Shown here: piece by piece, positions 24,498-33,320 of the stretch | Layout of the letters: every line of letters begins with the position of its first letter | Position numbering within the stretch: position 1 is the first letter of the stretch | DNA from: Kitasatospora sp. NBC_01266 | Lineage (GTDB): Bacteria > Actinomycetota > Actinomycetes > Streptomycetales > Streptomycetaceae | Assembly (NCBI RefSeq): GCF_036242395.1 | Contig: NZ_CP108458.1 | Location: 1,240,001 to 1,304,000, forward strand | DNA length: 64,000 nt | Direction of reading: 5' to 3' | Notes under the pieces: generated by a model | The model's input: the letters and a program-made list of their open reading frames with translations, nothing else | Database searches by the model: none | Told to the model about the DNA's origin: nothing | Program-made: the position numbers and the translations under genes

Positions 24498-25448
24498 ATG
24501 TCCGACGCGACCACCCTTGACGTGCCTTACCCCCACCGCCAGAACCCGCACATCGCGAACGCGGCGGCCCAGCACCGGCGCTGGCTGAACGAGCACTGGA
24601 TGCTCGGCAGCGCGATGACCCCCGACGCCTACGCGCGCTGGGACGTACCCGGCCTGGCCGCGCTGAGCTACCCGGACTGCACCGCCGAGGAGTTGGCGCT
24701 CGCCACCGACCTGATGGGCTTCTACTTCCTGTTCGACGACCAGTTCGACGGCCCGCTCGGGCGCCGACCCGGCGAGGTCGCGGTGCTCTGCGACCGGCTC
24801 ACCGGCGTGCTGCACGGCACGCCCGCCCCCACCGACACCCCGTGCGCCTTGGCCTTCGAGGACCTCTGGCAGCGGATCAGCCGCGGCATGTCACCACGCT
24901 GGCGGGCCCGCGCCACCTACAACTGGGAGTGCTACTTCGCCAGCCACCCGGCCGAGGCGGCCGGTCGACGCGGCGGCGAACCGCCGGACCGGGAGACCTA
25001 TCTGATCCTGCGCCGGGGTACCGCAGCGATGGAATCGGTGCTCGACATGGTCGAACGGCTCGGCCGCTTCGAGGTGGCCCCGGCCGCCTTCCACAGTCCG
25101 CTGCTCAAGCAGCTGCGCCAACTTGTCGCCGACATACCCTCGCTGAGCAACGACATCCGCTCCTATCCGCAGGAGGCACCCCGCGGCGACGTGAACAACC
25201 TGGTGATGATCGTGCAGCGGGAGCGCGGTTGCTCCCTGGAGGAGGCCGGCTCGGTGGTGCTCGCCGAGGCCCAGCTGATGGTCGACCGCTACGCCCGACT
25301 GGTGGACGACCTACCGCGCACCTACCGGGAGCTGGAGCTGGGACCGGACCAGAGCCGGACCGCGCAGCGCTACGCGGACGGCCTGACCGCCTGGCTCTCG
25401 GGCTACCTGAGCTGGGAGAGCGGCACCGGCCGCTACCGGAGCGGGTGA
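24498..25448 (+). CDS. Class I terpene synthase
   Basis: A 316-residue bacterial terpene cyclase. The aspartate-rich metal motif is FLFDDQFDG (Asp80, Asp81, Asp84). The NSE triad is complete in SLSNDIRSYPQE (Asn218, Ser222, Glu226). Basic residues expected to sense diphosphate surround residue 171. The C-terminus is SGTGRYRSG. Length and motifs fit a sesquiterpene cyclase acting on farnesyl diphosphate, but a mono- or diterpene substrate is not excluded. The ATG at 24498 has a CGGGAG site. No P450 or methyltransferase is adjacent on this strand; the next gene is an aldehyde dehydrogenase. Product unknown. Confidence 0.88.
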   Translation: MSDATTLDVPYPHRQNPHIANAAAQHRRWLNEHWMLGSAMTPDAYARWDVPGLAALSYPDCTAEELALATDLMGFYFLFDDQFDGPLGRRPGEVAVLCDRLTGVLHGTPAPTDTPCALAFEDLWQRISRGMSPRWRARATYNWECYFASHPAEAAGRRGGEPPDRETYLILRRGTAAMESVLDMVERLGRFEVAPAAFHSPLLKQLRQLVADIPSLSNDIRSYPQEAPRGDVNNLVMIVQRERGCSLEEAGSVVLAEAQLMVDRYARLVDDLPRTYRELELGPDQSRTAQRYADGLTAWLSGYLSWESGTGRYRSG

Positions 25449-25546
25449 CCTTCCCGGCACACACGGTAGCCGAGCGGCCGCAGCAAGGCTAGGGTGCGCA
25501 GAGCACCTCAGCCGTCAGTCGCCCGCGCCCCGAGGAGAACCCGGAC

Positions 25547-27052
25547 TTGACGATCTATCAGCCGCCGACCAGCTTCAAGTCCCGCTACGAGAACTGGATC
25601 GGGGGCGCCTGGGTGCCCCCGGTCCGCGGGCAGTACTTCGCGAACCCGACGCCGGTCACCGGCCAGGTCTTCTGCGAGGTGGCCCGCTCCACCGCCGCCG
25701 ACATCGAGCTGGCCCTGGACGCGGCGCACGCCGCCGCGCCCGCCTTCGGCCGCACCTCCCCCGCCGACCGCGCCCAGCTGCTGAACGCGATAGCCGACCG
25801 GATGGCGGCCAACCTGGAGCTCCTGGCGATCGCCGAGAGCTGGGAGAACGGCAAGCCGGTGCGCGAGGCGCTGGCCGCGGACATCCCGCTGGCCATCGAT
25901 CACCTGCGCTACTTCGCGGGCGCGATCCGGGCCCAGGAGGGCGGCCTCTCGCAGATCGACGAGGACACCGTCGCCTACCACTTCCACGAGCCGCTGGGCG
26001 TGGTCGGCCAGATCATCCCGTGGAACTTCCCGATCCTGATGGCGATCTGGAAGCTCGCCCCGGCCCTGGCGGCCGGCAACGCGGTGGTGCTCAAGCCCGC
26101 CGAGCAGACCCCCGCCTCGATCCTGGTGCTGATCGAACTGATCGCCGACCTGCTGCCGCCCGGTGTGCTGAACGTGGTCAACGGCTTCGGCGTCGAGGCC
26201 GGCAAGCCGCTGGCCGCCAGCAGCCGGATCCGCAAGATCGCCTTCACCGGCGAGACCACCACCGGCCGCCTGATCATGCAGTACGCCAGCGCCAACCTGA
26301 TCCCGGTCAGCCTGGAGCTGGGCGGCAAGAGCCCCAACCTCTTCTTCGCCGACGTGGCGGCCGAGCGGGACGCCTTCTACGACAAGGCACTCGAGGGCTT
26401 CACCATGTTCGCCCTGAACCAGGGCGAGGTCTGCACCTGTCCCAGCCGGGCGCTGATCCAGTCCTCGATCTACGACCGGTTCCTCGGCGACGGCCTGGAG
26501 CGGGTGCGGGCGATCAAGCAGGGCAACCCGCTGGACACCGAGACCATGGTCGGCGCGCAGGCCAGCAACGACCAGCTGGAGAAGATCCTCTCCTACATCG
26601 ACATCGGGCAGGCCGAGGGCGCCAAGCTGCTGGCCGGCGGCGAACGGGTCGACCTGGGCGGCGAGTTGGCCGGTGGGTACTACGTGGCGCCGACCGTCTT
26701 CGAGGGTGACAACGGGATGCGGATCTTCCAGGAGGAGATCTTCGGCCCGGTGGTCGCGGTGGCCCGCTTCGACGGCTTCGAGGACGCCATCCAGATCGCC
26801 AACGACACGCTCTACGGGCTCGGCGCGGGCGTCTGGAGCCGGGACGGCTCGACCGCCTACCGGGCCGGGCGGGCGATCCAGGCGGGGCGGGTCTGGACCA
26901 ACGCCTACCACCTCTACCCGGCGCACAGTGCCTTCGGCGGGTACAAGAACTCCGGCATCGGCCGGGAGAACCACCAGATGATGCTGGAGCACTACCAGCA
27001 GACCAAGAACCTGCTGGTCAGCTACTCGCCCCAGGCGCTGGGCTTCTTCTGA
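25547..27052 (+). CDS. Aldehyde dehydrogenase (ExaC/AldB-like)
   Basis: A 501-residue NAD-dependent aldehyde dehydrogenase that oxidises short aliphatic aldehydes to acids. Motifs seen are [43 protein letters not shown] (general base Glu) and the catalytic Cys in [11 protein letters not shown]. It closely resembles acetaldehyde dehydrogenases of the ExaC/AldB type. The start is TTG at 25547 with GAGGAG about 10 bases upstream. It overlaps the DUF779 gene by one base (TGATG), a pairing seen in many bacteria. Confidence 0.93.
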   Translation: MTIYQPPTSFKSRYENWIGGAWVPPVRGQYFANPTPVTGQVFCEVARSTAADIELALDAAHAAAPAFGRTSPADRAQLLNAIADRMAANLELLAIAESWENGKPVREALAADIPLAIDHLRYFAGAIRAQEGGLSQIDEDTVAYHFHEPLGVVGQIIPWNFPILMAIWKLAPALAAGNAVVLKPAEQTPASILVLIELIADLLPPGVLNVVNGFGVEAGKPLAASSRIRKIAFTGETTTGRLIMQYASANLIPVSLELGGKSPNLFFADVAAERDAFYDKALEGFTMFALNQGEVCTCPSRALIQSSIYDRFLGDGLERVRAIKQGNPLDTETMVGAQASNDQLEKILSYIDIGQAEGAKLLAGGERVDLGGELAGGYYVAPTVFEGDNGMRIFQEEIFGPVVAVARFDGFEDAIQIANDTLYGLGAGVWSRDGSTAYRAGRAIQAGRVWTNAYHLYPAHSAFGGYKNSGIGRENHQMMLEHYQQTKNLLVSYSPQALGFF

Positions 27053-27450
27053 TGCCCAGGGTCGCGGTGACCGAGGCGGCCGCCGGGCTGCTGCGCGAGC
27101 TGACGGCCGAGCACGGCCCGCTGATGTTCCACCAGTCGGGCGGCTGCTGCGACGGTTCGGCCCCGATGTGCTACCCCGCCGGGGAGTTCATCACCTCGGC
27201 GAGCGATGTGCGGCTCGGCGACCTGGCGGTCGACGGGCTCGCCGAGCCGGTCGGGGTCTGGATGGCGCGCGACCAGTTCGCCTACTGGTCGCACACCCAC
27301 CTGACCATCGACGTGGTGCCCGGACGGGGCAGCGGCTTCTCGCTGGAGGCCCCGACCGGGCAGCGGTTCCTGACCCGCTCGCGGCTGCTGACCGACGCGG
27401 AGGTGGCCGAGCAGGAGGCGGCCGAGGGGGAACTGGCCGAGGATGGCTAG
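27052..27450 (+). CDS. DUF779 protein
   Basis: A 132-residue DUF779 protein. Its conserved core is LMFHQSGGCCDGSAPMCYP, with three cysteines suited to metal binding or redox, followed by VWMARDQFAYWSHTHLTIDV. DUF779 genes are usually directly downstream of ExaC-type aldehyde dehydrogenases, as here (TGATG overlap). The role is unknown; possibly an accessory factor for aldehyde oxidation. Its last bases overlap the convergent esterase gene by 4 bases. Confidence 0.92.
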   Translation: MPRVAVTEAAAGLLRELTAEHGPLMFHQSGGCCDGSAPMCYPAGEFITSASDVRLGDLAVDGLAEPVGVWMARDQFAYWSHTHLTIDVVPGRGSGFSLEAPTGQRFLTRSRLLTDAEVAEQEAAEGELAEDG

Positions 27451-28670
27451 GGTCTGGTGGGCAAGCACCCCCGCAACGCCGTGATCAACCCCCGGGAGCG
27501 GATGTCGCCGGTCACCCCCGGCTGCATGCCGCAGGTGACGTAGCCGAAGCCGATCCCCAGCTCCGGATCGGCGAAGCCGAGCGCGCCGCCGCGCCCGGGG
27601 TGCCCGAAGGCCGCCGGTGAGGACATCGGCGAGGTCGAGCTGTGCCGGAAGAAGCCGTGCCCGAACCGGGAGTTGACGATCAGCACCCGGTCCGGGCCGT
27701 CCGCGGCCGGGCCGACCGCCTCGGCCAGCGTCTCGGGCGTGAAGAGCGCCGGCAGCGCCTGCCCGGGCGGGCCGTCGGGCCGGTCGGCCACGCCGATCAG
27801 CGCCGCGTAGAAGCGGGCCACCGCGCGGGCCGTGCCGATCCCGTTGGCGCCGGGGATCTCGGCGGCCTGCGCGGCCGGGTCGTTCAGGTCCAACGCGGGA
27901 CGGACGGCGCCGAAGGCCCGCGCGGTCAGCGAGGCCGGGTCCTGGTAGGCAGCGGTCACCGAGCGCTTGGGCCGCAGCCGCAGCCCGCCCGCCGGAGCGG
28001 CCGGCGCCGGAGCCGGCAGGTCGACCAGCCGGCCCACCCGGGGCGCGACCGCGGCCGGCAGCCCGATCCACAGGTCCAGTCCGAGCGGCCCGGCTATCTC
28101 CTCGGCGAAGTAGCGGCCCACCGTGCGTCCGCTCGCCCGGCGCACCACCTCGCCGACCAGCCAGCCGAAGGTGTACGGGTGGTAGCCGTGCGCGCTGCCC
28201 GGCTCCCAGGCCGGCGCCTGGGCGGCGACCGCGGCCACCGCCGGCTCCCAGGCCAGCACGTCCTCCACCCGCAGCGGTTCGTCCAGGGCCGGCAGCCCGG
28301 CCCGGTGCGAGAGCAGCCAGCGCACCGGGATCCGCTCCTTGCCCGCCGCCTTGAACTCGGGCCAGTACTCGGCCACCGGCGCGTCCAGGTCCAGCTGCCC
28401 GCGCTGGACCAGCAGCAGCGCGGCGGCCGCCGTGCACCCCTTGGTCACCGACCGCAGCACCTGCGCGGCGTCCGCCGTCCAGGCCACCGCCGGCGCCGGA
28501 CGGCCGCCGACCTCCGGCCGGGCGTCGCCGCCCCACAGGTCCACCACCTTGCGCCCGCGCAGGTAGACCGTGCAGGCCGCGCCCAGCTCGCCGTAGTCGC
28601 GGAAGTTGCGCGCGAAGGCCTCCCGAACCGGCTCGTAGCCCTCGGCCGTCTCGCCCCAGATCTCCACCAC
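27447..28670 (-). CDS. Serine beta-lactamase-family esterase/hydrolase
   Basis: A 407-residue class C beta-lactamase-fold hydrolase (EstB/LACTB-like). The SxxK nucleophile motif is SVTK in QVLRSVTKGCTAAA, and a Tyr motif occurs at HGYHPYTFGWLVG. The C-terminal FGHPGRGGALGFADPE with HPG is the KTG-equivalent region of this subgroup. There is no signal peptide, so it probably hydrolyses a cytoplasmic ester or amide rather than conferring antibiotic resistance. The start is GTG at 28670 (a second GTG follows at once). It is convergent with DUF779. Confidence 0.87.
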   Translation of the reverse strand: MVEIWGETAEGYEPVREAFARNFRDYGELGAACTVYLRGRKVVDLWGGDARPEVGGRPAPAVAWTADAAQVLRSVTKGCTAAAALLLVQRGQLDLDAPVAEYWPEFKAAGKERIPVRWLLSHRAGLPALDEPLRVEDVLAWEPAVAAVAAQAPAWEPGSAHGYHPYTFGWLVGEVVRRASGRTVGRYFAEEIAGPLGLDLWIGLPAAVAPRVGRLVDLPAPAPAAPAGGLRLRPKRSVTAAYQDPASLTARAFGAVRPALDLNDPAAQAAEIPGANGIGTARAVARFYAALIGVADRPDGPPGQALPALFTPETLAEAVGPAADGPDRVLIVNSRFGHGFFRHSSTSPMSSPAAFGHPGRGGALGFADPELGIGFGYVTCGMQPGVTGDIRSRGLITALRGCLPTRP

Positions 28671-28750
28671 GGTGCTGCCTCGCCAGTCTCGCTCGGATCT
28701 TCCCCCCGCACCTTAGACCGCGCCTCGGACCGACCCTTAGTCTGATCGTC

Positions 28751-29263
28751 ATGAGCAACCCCAGCGAGGAACTCCTTGACGTGGTCGACGCGAACGACCA
28801 GGTGATCCGCGTCGCCCCGCGCGGCGAGGTCTACCGCGACCGGCTGACCCACCGCTGCGTGATGATCCTGGTCCGCGACGCCGAGGGGCGGATCTTCACC
28901 CACCGCCGCTCGGCCGACAAGCTCTTCGCCCCCGGTGCCTACGACGTCTTCGTGGGCGGCGTGGTCGGTACCGGCGAGAGCTACGCCGAGGCGGCCGTGC
29001 GGGAGGCCGAGGAGGAGCTCGGGGTGCGCGGGATCAGCACCGAGCCGCTGTTCCGCTTCCTCTTCGAGGAACCGGGCTACTCCTGGTTCTGCGACGTCCA
29101 CCAGGCCCGCTGGACCGGCCCGGTGGAGCCGCAGGCGGCGGAGATCGACTGGCACGACTGGCTCACCGAGGCCGAGGTCGCCGAGCGGCTCAGCGCCGGC
29201 CGGTGGCAGTTCGTCCCCGACGGCCGCGAGGCCTACCGCCGCTACCTGCTCCGGCGTCGCTGA
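28751..29263 (+). CDS. Nudix hydrolase
   Basis: A 170-residue Nudix protein. The Nudix box is intact: GGVVGTGESYAEAAVREAEE followed by ELGV, matching GX5EX7REUXEEXGU. The upstream DRLTHRCVMILVRDAEGRI and later FEEPGYSWFCDVHQARW resemble the YfcD subgroup, which resembles IPP isomerases. It hydrolyses a nucleoside diphosphate-linked compound; substrate unknown. It overlaps the convergent cytochrome b gene by 74 bases at its 3' end. Confidence 0.88.
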   Translation: MSNPSEELLDVVDANDQVIRVAPRGEVYRDRLTHRCVMILVRDAEGRIFTHRRSADKLFAPGAYDVFVGGVVGTGESYAEAAVREAEEELGVRGISTEPLFRFLFEEPGYSWFCDVHQARWTGPVEPQAAEIDWHDWLTEAEVAERLSAGRWQFVPDGREAYRRYLLRRR

Positions 29264-29906
29264 CCCCGGTCGGGTCGCCCTCCTCCTCGGCGGGCTCCCA
29301 CTCGGGGTGCTCCCGCGCGGCCCAGTCGGGGTCCACCCACCCGGTGCGCATGCCGCGCCGGGCCTCCGGGTCGCCCAGCGCCATGTAGAGGTGGCCCGCG
29401 ACCACCACACCGATGGCGAGCGCCAGCCAGTCGTGCACGAAGGTCGCCCCCGTGCGCCAGGCCAGCGGCGCGAGGTGGGTGAACCACATCAGCAGACCGG
29501 TACCGAGCATCACCAGGGTGGCGCCCGCGATCCAGCTCGCGAAGAGCTTCTGACCGGCGTTGAACTTGCCCGCCCGGCGGCGGCGGAACGAGCGGCGCAG
29601 CGCGGCCTTGAGCCAGGCCCCATCACCGGGCAGGAAGCGGTTCAGCCGGCCCAGGTCGCGGCGCAGCGCCCGGGAGCCGAGGCCGAGCAGCAGCGGCACC
29701 GGCAGCAGCACCCCCGACCACTCGTGCACCACCTCCACCAGCCGGCGCCGGCCGACCAGCTCGGCCAGCTGCGGCAGGTAGAGGCAGGCGGCGGTGGCGA
29801 TGCAGACCAGCATCAGCGTCGCGGTGCAGCGGTGCACCCAGCGCTCGGCCCGGGTGAACCGGGGCAGCCGGCGGTCGGCCGCGGGGTGGTCAGCTGGTCG
29901 GGGCAT
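29190..29906 (-). CDS. Cytochrome b561-type membrane subunit for Mo oxidoreductase
   Basis: A 238-residue membrane protein with four predicted segments and spaced His residues suited to heme b (VHRCTATLMLVCIATAACLY, VVHEWSGVLLPVPLLLG, FVHDWLALAIGVVVAGHLYM). It resembles the cytochrome b subunits of formate dehydrogenase and sulfite-oxidase-family enzymes. The ATG at 29906 overlaps the upstream Mo-enzyme gene by 17 bases, so the two probably act together, moving electrons between the quinone pool and the exported enzyme. The charged C-terminal tail is low-complexity. Confidence 0.8.
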   Translation of the reverse strand: MPRPADHPAADRRLPRFTRAERWVHRCTATLMLVCIATAACLYLPQLAELVGRRRLVEVVHEWSGVLLPVPLLLGLGSRALRRDLGRLNRFLPGDGAWLKAALRRSFRRRRAGKFNAGQKLFASWIAGATLVMLGTGLLMWFTHLAPLAWRTGATFVHDWLALAIGVVVAGHLYMALGDPEARRGMRTGWVDPDWAAREHPEWEPAEEEGDPTGVSDAGAGSGGRPRGRRGRTATGRR

Positions 29907-30612
29907 CGTCGCGCCCGTTGGACTTGCCGACCCAGGCGTCGACGTCATACCCGTAGTTCTCCCAGTAACCGGCCTCGACGGTGGGGGTGACGCTGATCCC
30001 GGAGAGCCACTTGGCGGACTTGTAGAAGTACATCGGCGCCACGTACAGCCGCACCGGCCCGCCGTGGTCGTGGGTCACCGGCTTGTCCTGCATCTTCAGC
30101 GCCACCAGCACGTCGTCACGGCGCGCCTGGTCCAGCGTGAGGCTCTCGGTGTAGCTGCCGTCGAAGCAGGTGAAGTGCACGGCGGTGCCGCCCTGGCGCA
30201 CCCCGGCCGCCTCCAGCAGGTCGGCGAGCCGGACCCCCTCGAACGGCGTCTTGGGCACCCGCCAGCCGGTCACGCACTGCACGTCGTGCACGATCCGGAC
30301 CTGCGGCATCGCCTGCAGGTCGGCCAGCGTGTAGCTGGCTGGGTGGTCCACCAGGCCGTCGACGGTCAGCCGGTAGTCGGCCGCCGACTTGGCCGGCACC
30401 GGACCGGTCACCGAGTAGTACTCGAAGCCGCCGCTGTCCGGCAGCAGGGCGGTCAGCCCGGTCGGGTCCTTCGCCGCGATGCCGGCGAGCAGCGAGTTGA
30501 CCGTCTGCGAGAGCGCGGGCCCGGCGGCGACACCGGCGGCGCCCAGGCCGAGCATCCCGAGCAGCACGCGTCGGCCGACCGGCGTGCCAGGAGTCGGAGG
30601 ATTGTCGTTCAC
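29890..30612 (-). CDS. Molybdopterin-dependent oxidoreductase (sulfite oxidase/MsrP-like)
   Basis: A 240-residue exported molybdenum enzyme. The N-terminus GRRVLLGMLGLGAAGVAAG looks like a Tat-type signal. The catalytic domain has DYRLTVDGLVDHPASYTL and the Mo-ligand cysteine in HDVQCVTGWRVPKTPFEGV, then HFTCFDGSYTESL and DHGGPVRLYVAPMYFYKSAK. It may reduce or oxidise a sulfur or related compound, using the co-transcribed cytochrome b rather than an MsrQ-like partner. The start GTG 30612 is favoured; GTG 30636 is possible. Confidence 0.87.
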   Translation of the reverse strand: MNDNPPTPGTPVGRRVLLGMLGLGAAGVAAGPALSQTVNSLLAGIAAKDPTGLTALLPDSGGFEYYSVTGPVPAKSAADYRLTVDGLVDHPASYTLADLQAMPQVRIVHDVQCVTGWRVPKTPFEGVRLADLLEAAGVRQGGTAVHFTCFDGSYTESLTLDQARRDDVLVALKMQDKPVTHDHGGPVRLYVAPMYFYKSAKWLSGISVTPTVEAGYWENYGYDVDAWVGKSNGRDDAPTS

Positions 30613-30724
30613 CGGACCAATTGTCCTCGTCCGCACCGGTTCACGGACAGGGGCCGAGCCCGGATGTCAGACTTTCGTCATCTCGACGATCACGGCGGCC
30701 GGACGGCTGGGTAGGGTGACGGCC

Positions 30725-31540
30725 ATGTCCCCGTCCTCCGCGAAGCCGGCCGCCGAGCCAGCCGCGCCAAAAGTGGCCAAGGCAGCCAAGGCGGCCAAGG
30801 CCCAGCCGCGGCGGCGGCTGAGCGTCGACGAGCGGCGCGAGCAGTTGATCGCCGTCGCGCTCGAGCTGTTCAGCGCGCGGGCGCCGGAGGAGGTGTCGAT
30901 CGACGACATCGCGGTGGCGGCGGGCGCCTCCCGGCCGCTGGTGTACCACTACTTCCCGGGCAAGCAGGCGATCTACGAGGAGTCGCTGCGCCGGGCCGGG
31001 CAGGAGCTGGCCGGGCGCTTCGAGGAGCCCGCCGCCGGCCCGCTCTCCGAGCGGCTGGCCCGGGTGATGGACCGCTACCTGGACTTCGTGGCCGAGCACG
31101 GCCCCGGCTTCGCCGCCCTACTGCGCGGCGGCTCGGTGGCGGCCAGCCCGGGGACCAACGCGGTGATCGACGAGGTGCGGCAGGCCGCGCACGACCAGAT
31201 CCTCGCCCACCTGGCGCTGCCCGACCCGAGCCCGGCCCTGCGGCTGACCGTCCGGGCCTGGATCGCCAACGCCGAGATCAGCTCGCTCGCCTGGCTCGCC
31301 GAGCGGCAGCAGCAGCCGCGCGAGGAGGTCCGGCTCCGTCTGGTCCAGGACTTCGTGGCGGCGCTGGTGGTCACCGCCGCCCGCGAACCGGAGCTGGCCG
31401 CCGTGCTGCCCGCCTACCTGGCCGACGAACGCCCGGACACCCCGACCGGCACCCTGGTCCGCTCGCTGGCCGGCCTGCTGGCCGTCCCGGGCCTGGCCGA
31501 GGCGCTGGGCGCCCTGGTCACCGGGGTGGAGCCGGTCTGA
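30725..31540 (+). CDS. TetR-family regulator with Lys/Ala-rich N-terminal tail
   Basis: A 271-residue TetR regulator, long for the family. The helix-turn-helix is in REQLIAVALELFSARAPEEV, then IDDIAVAAGASRPLVYHYF. It is preceded by a Lys/Ala/Pro-rich tail of about 25 residues (AAPKVAKAAKAAKAQPRR), histone-like and probably DNA-contacting. The C-terminal ligand domain is typical. Start ATG 30725 or GTG 30716. It is divergent from the Mo-oxidoreductase operon, a possible target. Ligand unknown. Confidence 0.86.
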   Translation: MSPSSAKPAAEPAAPKVAKAAKAAKAQPRRRLSVDERREQLIAVALELFSARAPEEVSIDDIAVAAGASRPLVYHYFPGKQAIYEESLRRAGQELAGRFEEPAAGPLSERLARVMDRYLDFVAEHGPGFAALLRGGSVAASPGTNAVIDEVRQAAHDQILAHLALPDPSPALRLTVRAWIANAEISSLAWLAERQQQPREEVRLRLVQDFVAALVVTAAREPELAAVLPAYLADERPDTPTGTLVRSLAGLLAVPGLAEALGALVTGVEPV

Positions 31541-31623
31541 TACAACAGCGGAGCGGACATATCAGCACAGCGGGACACCACAGCGGAATCAGCACGGGAA
31601 CGATCGAACGGGGGCTGCGGAGC

Positions 31624-33183
31624 ATGACGCAGGACGGCCAGGGGAGCCTCACCGGGGCGGCGGTGGTGGCAGCCGCCGAGCGGATCTCCGCCTCGCTCGA
31701 CTCGCTCGCCGAAGCGCTGCTCGGCCCCGACATCACCCGGCACGCGCCCGACACGCTGTTCAGCACCCCGCCCACCCCCGGCGGCCCCACCCTCTTCGAC
31801 ACCTGGCTGACCCGCACCGGCCCCGGCCGACTGGCCCGCCCCGGCCGCGGCACCGTGGTCTCCTGCACCCCGCCGCGGCCGGCCGCCACCAGCGCCGGAA
31901 CGATCGAGGCGCTGCTGGACCGGTACGACCGGCAGGCCGTGCGCGGCGTGCCCCACGCCCAGCAGGCGGCTGCCTTCCAACTGCCGGTCAGCGCGGAACC
32001 CTCGGCCGCCCAACTGCGCCCGGCCTTCGCCGCGCCGCTGGCCGAACTCGCCACCGGACGGCAGACCCTGGCGCCCGCCGAACTGCCCACCGGCCACGGG
32101 GTGGAGGTCCGGTTCGCCGTGCCGCCGACCTTCCACGCCCTGACCGTACGCGGCGCCGACCAGGCGGCAGCCGAGCAACTCGGCGAGGTGGCCGAGGAGT
32201 TGTTCGCCGCTGCCGACACGCGGGCCCGCCGGGACTGGGCGGTGCCGCACGCCTCGCTGCTGGACGACGGCGCGGCGGCCGACGTCCGGTTCGCCGCCCT
32301 GGCGGCGACGCGGATCGACGGACGGCCGAGCAACGCCTCGCTGGTCGTCGCGCTGCACCAGGACCGCACGCCGATCGCCGAACTCGCCGCCGAACTGGCC
32401 ACCTCGCGCCCGCAGGCCGAGGTGTGGACGGTGATCCTGCCGTCCGGCCCGGCCGTGGTGCTGGTCCAGGGCCGCACCGGCGCGATCCCGGCGCCGCTCA
32501 CCGAGGACGGCACCCGGCGCTGGGTGGTCTCCTCGGTGGTGCAGGCCTTCCTGCCGCTGCCGGACGGCGCCTCGCTGCTGAGCGTGCAGCTGGGCACGGC
32601 GACCGGCGAGGACTGGGAGCTGTACGCCTCGGTCTTCGCGGAGCTGCTGCGCAGCGTGGAGTTCGGCTGGGACGGCGTGACCGCACCGGCGGCCGCCGCT
32701 TCGGGGCCGCCGACGTCCTCGGTGATCGCCGTGCCCCCGATGCCGCCGGCTCCCCCGGCTCCCCCGGCCACCCCGCCCGCCCCGGTGCAGGCACCCGAGC
32801 CGGCCAGCACCGCCGAGCCGAGGCGCAAGGGCACCCCGGTCAACGTGCCACCGCCGGACTTCGACCCCTTCGCCCCGGCCAACGCCGCCCCGCCGGCGGC
32901 CACACCTACGCCTACACCTACGCCCGCCCCCGAGCCGGCCGCCGCCCCGCAGCCGCTCGACCCGTTCGGCACGGTGGTGAAGAACCAGGCCCGCGCCCCC
33001 TTCGCCCCGCCCACCGAGCCGGAGCGACCCGGCACCGCCGAGCCGAGGCGCAAGGGCACCCCGGTCAACGTCCCGCCGCCGGACTTCGACCCCTTCGCCC
33101 CGGCCGACGCCACCCCGCCGGCGGCCTCCAGCGATCCGTCGGCCGAGCCTCCAGCGCCCGCCGAGGCCGACCCGTTTTCCTAG
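31624..33183 (+). CDS. Uncharacterised protein with duplicated Pro-rich C-terminal motif
   Basis: A 519-residue protein of unknown function; I do not recognise a domain with confidence. Residues 1-350 are Ala/Leu-rich and globular-looking. The C-terminus (about 355-519) is Pro/Ala-rich and contains an almost exact internal duplication: TAEPRRKGTPVNVPPPDFDP, then FAPA, twice, 75 residues apart. There are repeated DPF motifs (DPFAP, DPFG, DPFS at the end). No signal peptide or membrane helix is seen. It follows the TetR gene by 83 bases on the same strand. Confidence 0.6.
   Translation: MTQDGQGSLTGAAVVAAAERISASLDSLAEALLGPDITRHAPDTLFSTPPTPGGPTLFDTWLTRTGPGRLARPGRGTVVSCTPPRPAATSAGTIEALLDRYDRQAVRGVPHAQQAAAFQLPVSAEPSAAQLRPAFAAPLAELATGRQTLAPAELPTGHGVEVRFAVPPTFHALTVRGADQAAAEQLGEVAEELFAAADTRARRDWAVPHASLLDDGAAADVRFAALAATRIDGRPSNASLVVALHQDRTPIAELAAELATSRPQAEVWTVILPSGPAVVLVQGRTGAIPAPLTEDGTRRWVVSSVVQAFLPLPDGASLLSVQLGTATGEDWELYASVFAELLRSVEFGWDGVTAPAAAASGPPTSSVIAVPPMPPAPPAPPATPPAPVQAPEPASTAEPRRKGTPVNVPPPDFDPFAPANAAPPAATPTPTPTPAPEPAAAPQPLDPFGTVVKNQARAPFAPPTEPERPGTAEPRRKGTPVNVPPPDFDPFAPADATPPAASSDPSAEPPAPAEADPFS
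32808..33105 (+). repeat. 73-base in-frame direct repeat in uncharacterised gene
   Basis: Positions 32808-32880 and 33033-33105 are 73-base copies differing by 2 bases, exactly 225 bases apart. Both encode AEPRRKGTPVNVPPPDFDPF. The near identity at silent positions suggests recent duplication or gene conversion. Confidence 0.9.
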
Positions 33184-33195
33184 ATCCACGCAGCC

Positions 33196-33281
33196 GCTGA
33201 CGGGGCGTCACCGGTCGTTCCCCGCGGGGTCCCCCACTCCCCGTCGACCGCCAGGGCCCCCACCCCTGACGTCCCGTCAGC
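33196..33281. terminator. Long-range inverted repeat between convergent genes
   Basis: GCTGACGGGGCGTC (33196-33209) pairs with GACGTCCCGTCAGC (33268-33281), one G-T wobble, around a 58-base loop, between the convergent uncharacterised and LysR genes. It may act as a terminator or be incidental. Confidence 0.4.
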
Positions 33282-33320
33282 CGAGCTGCCCGCGCCGGTC
33301 GGCGCGGCCCGGGGCGGGTG

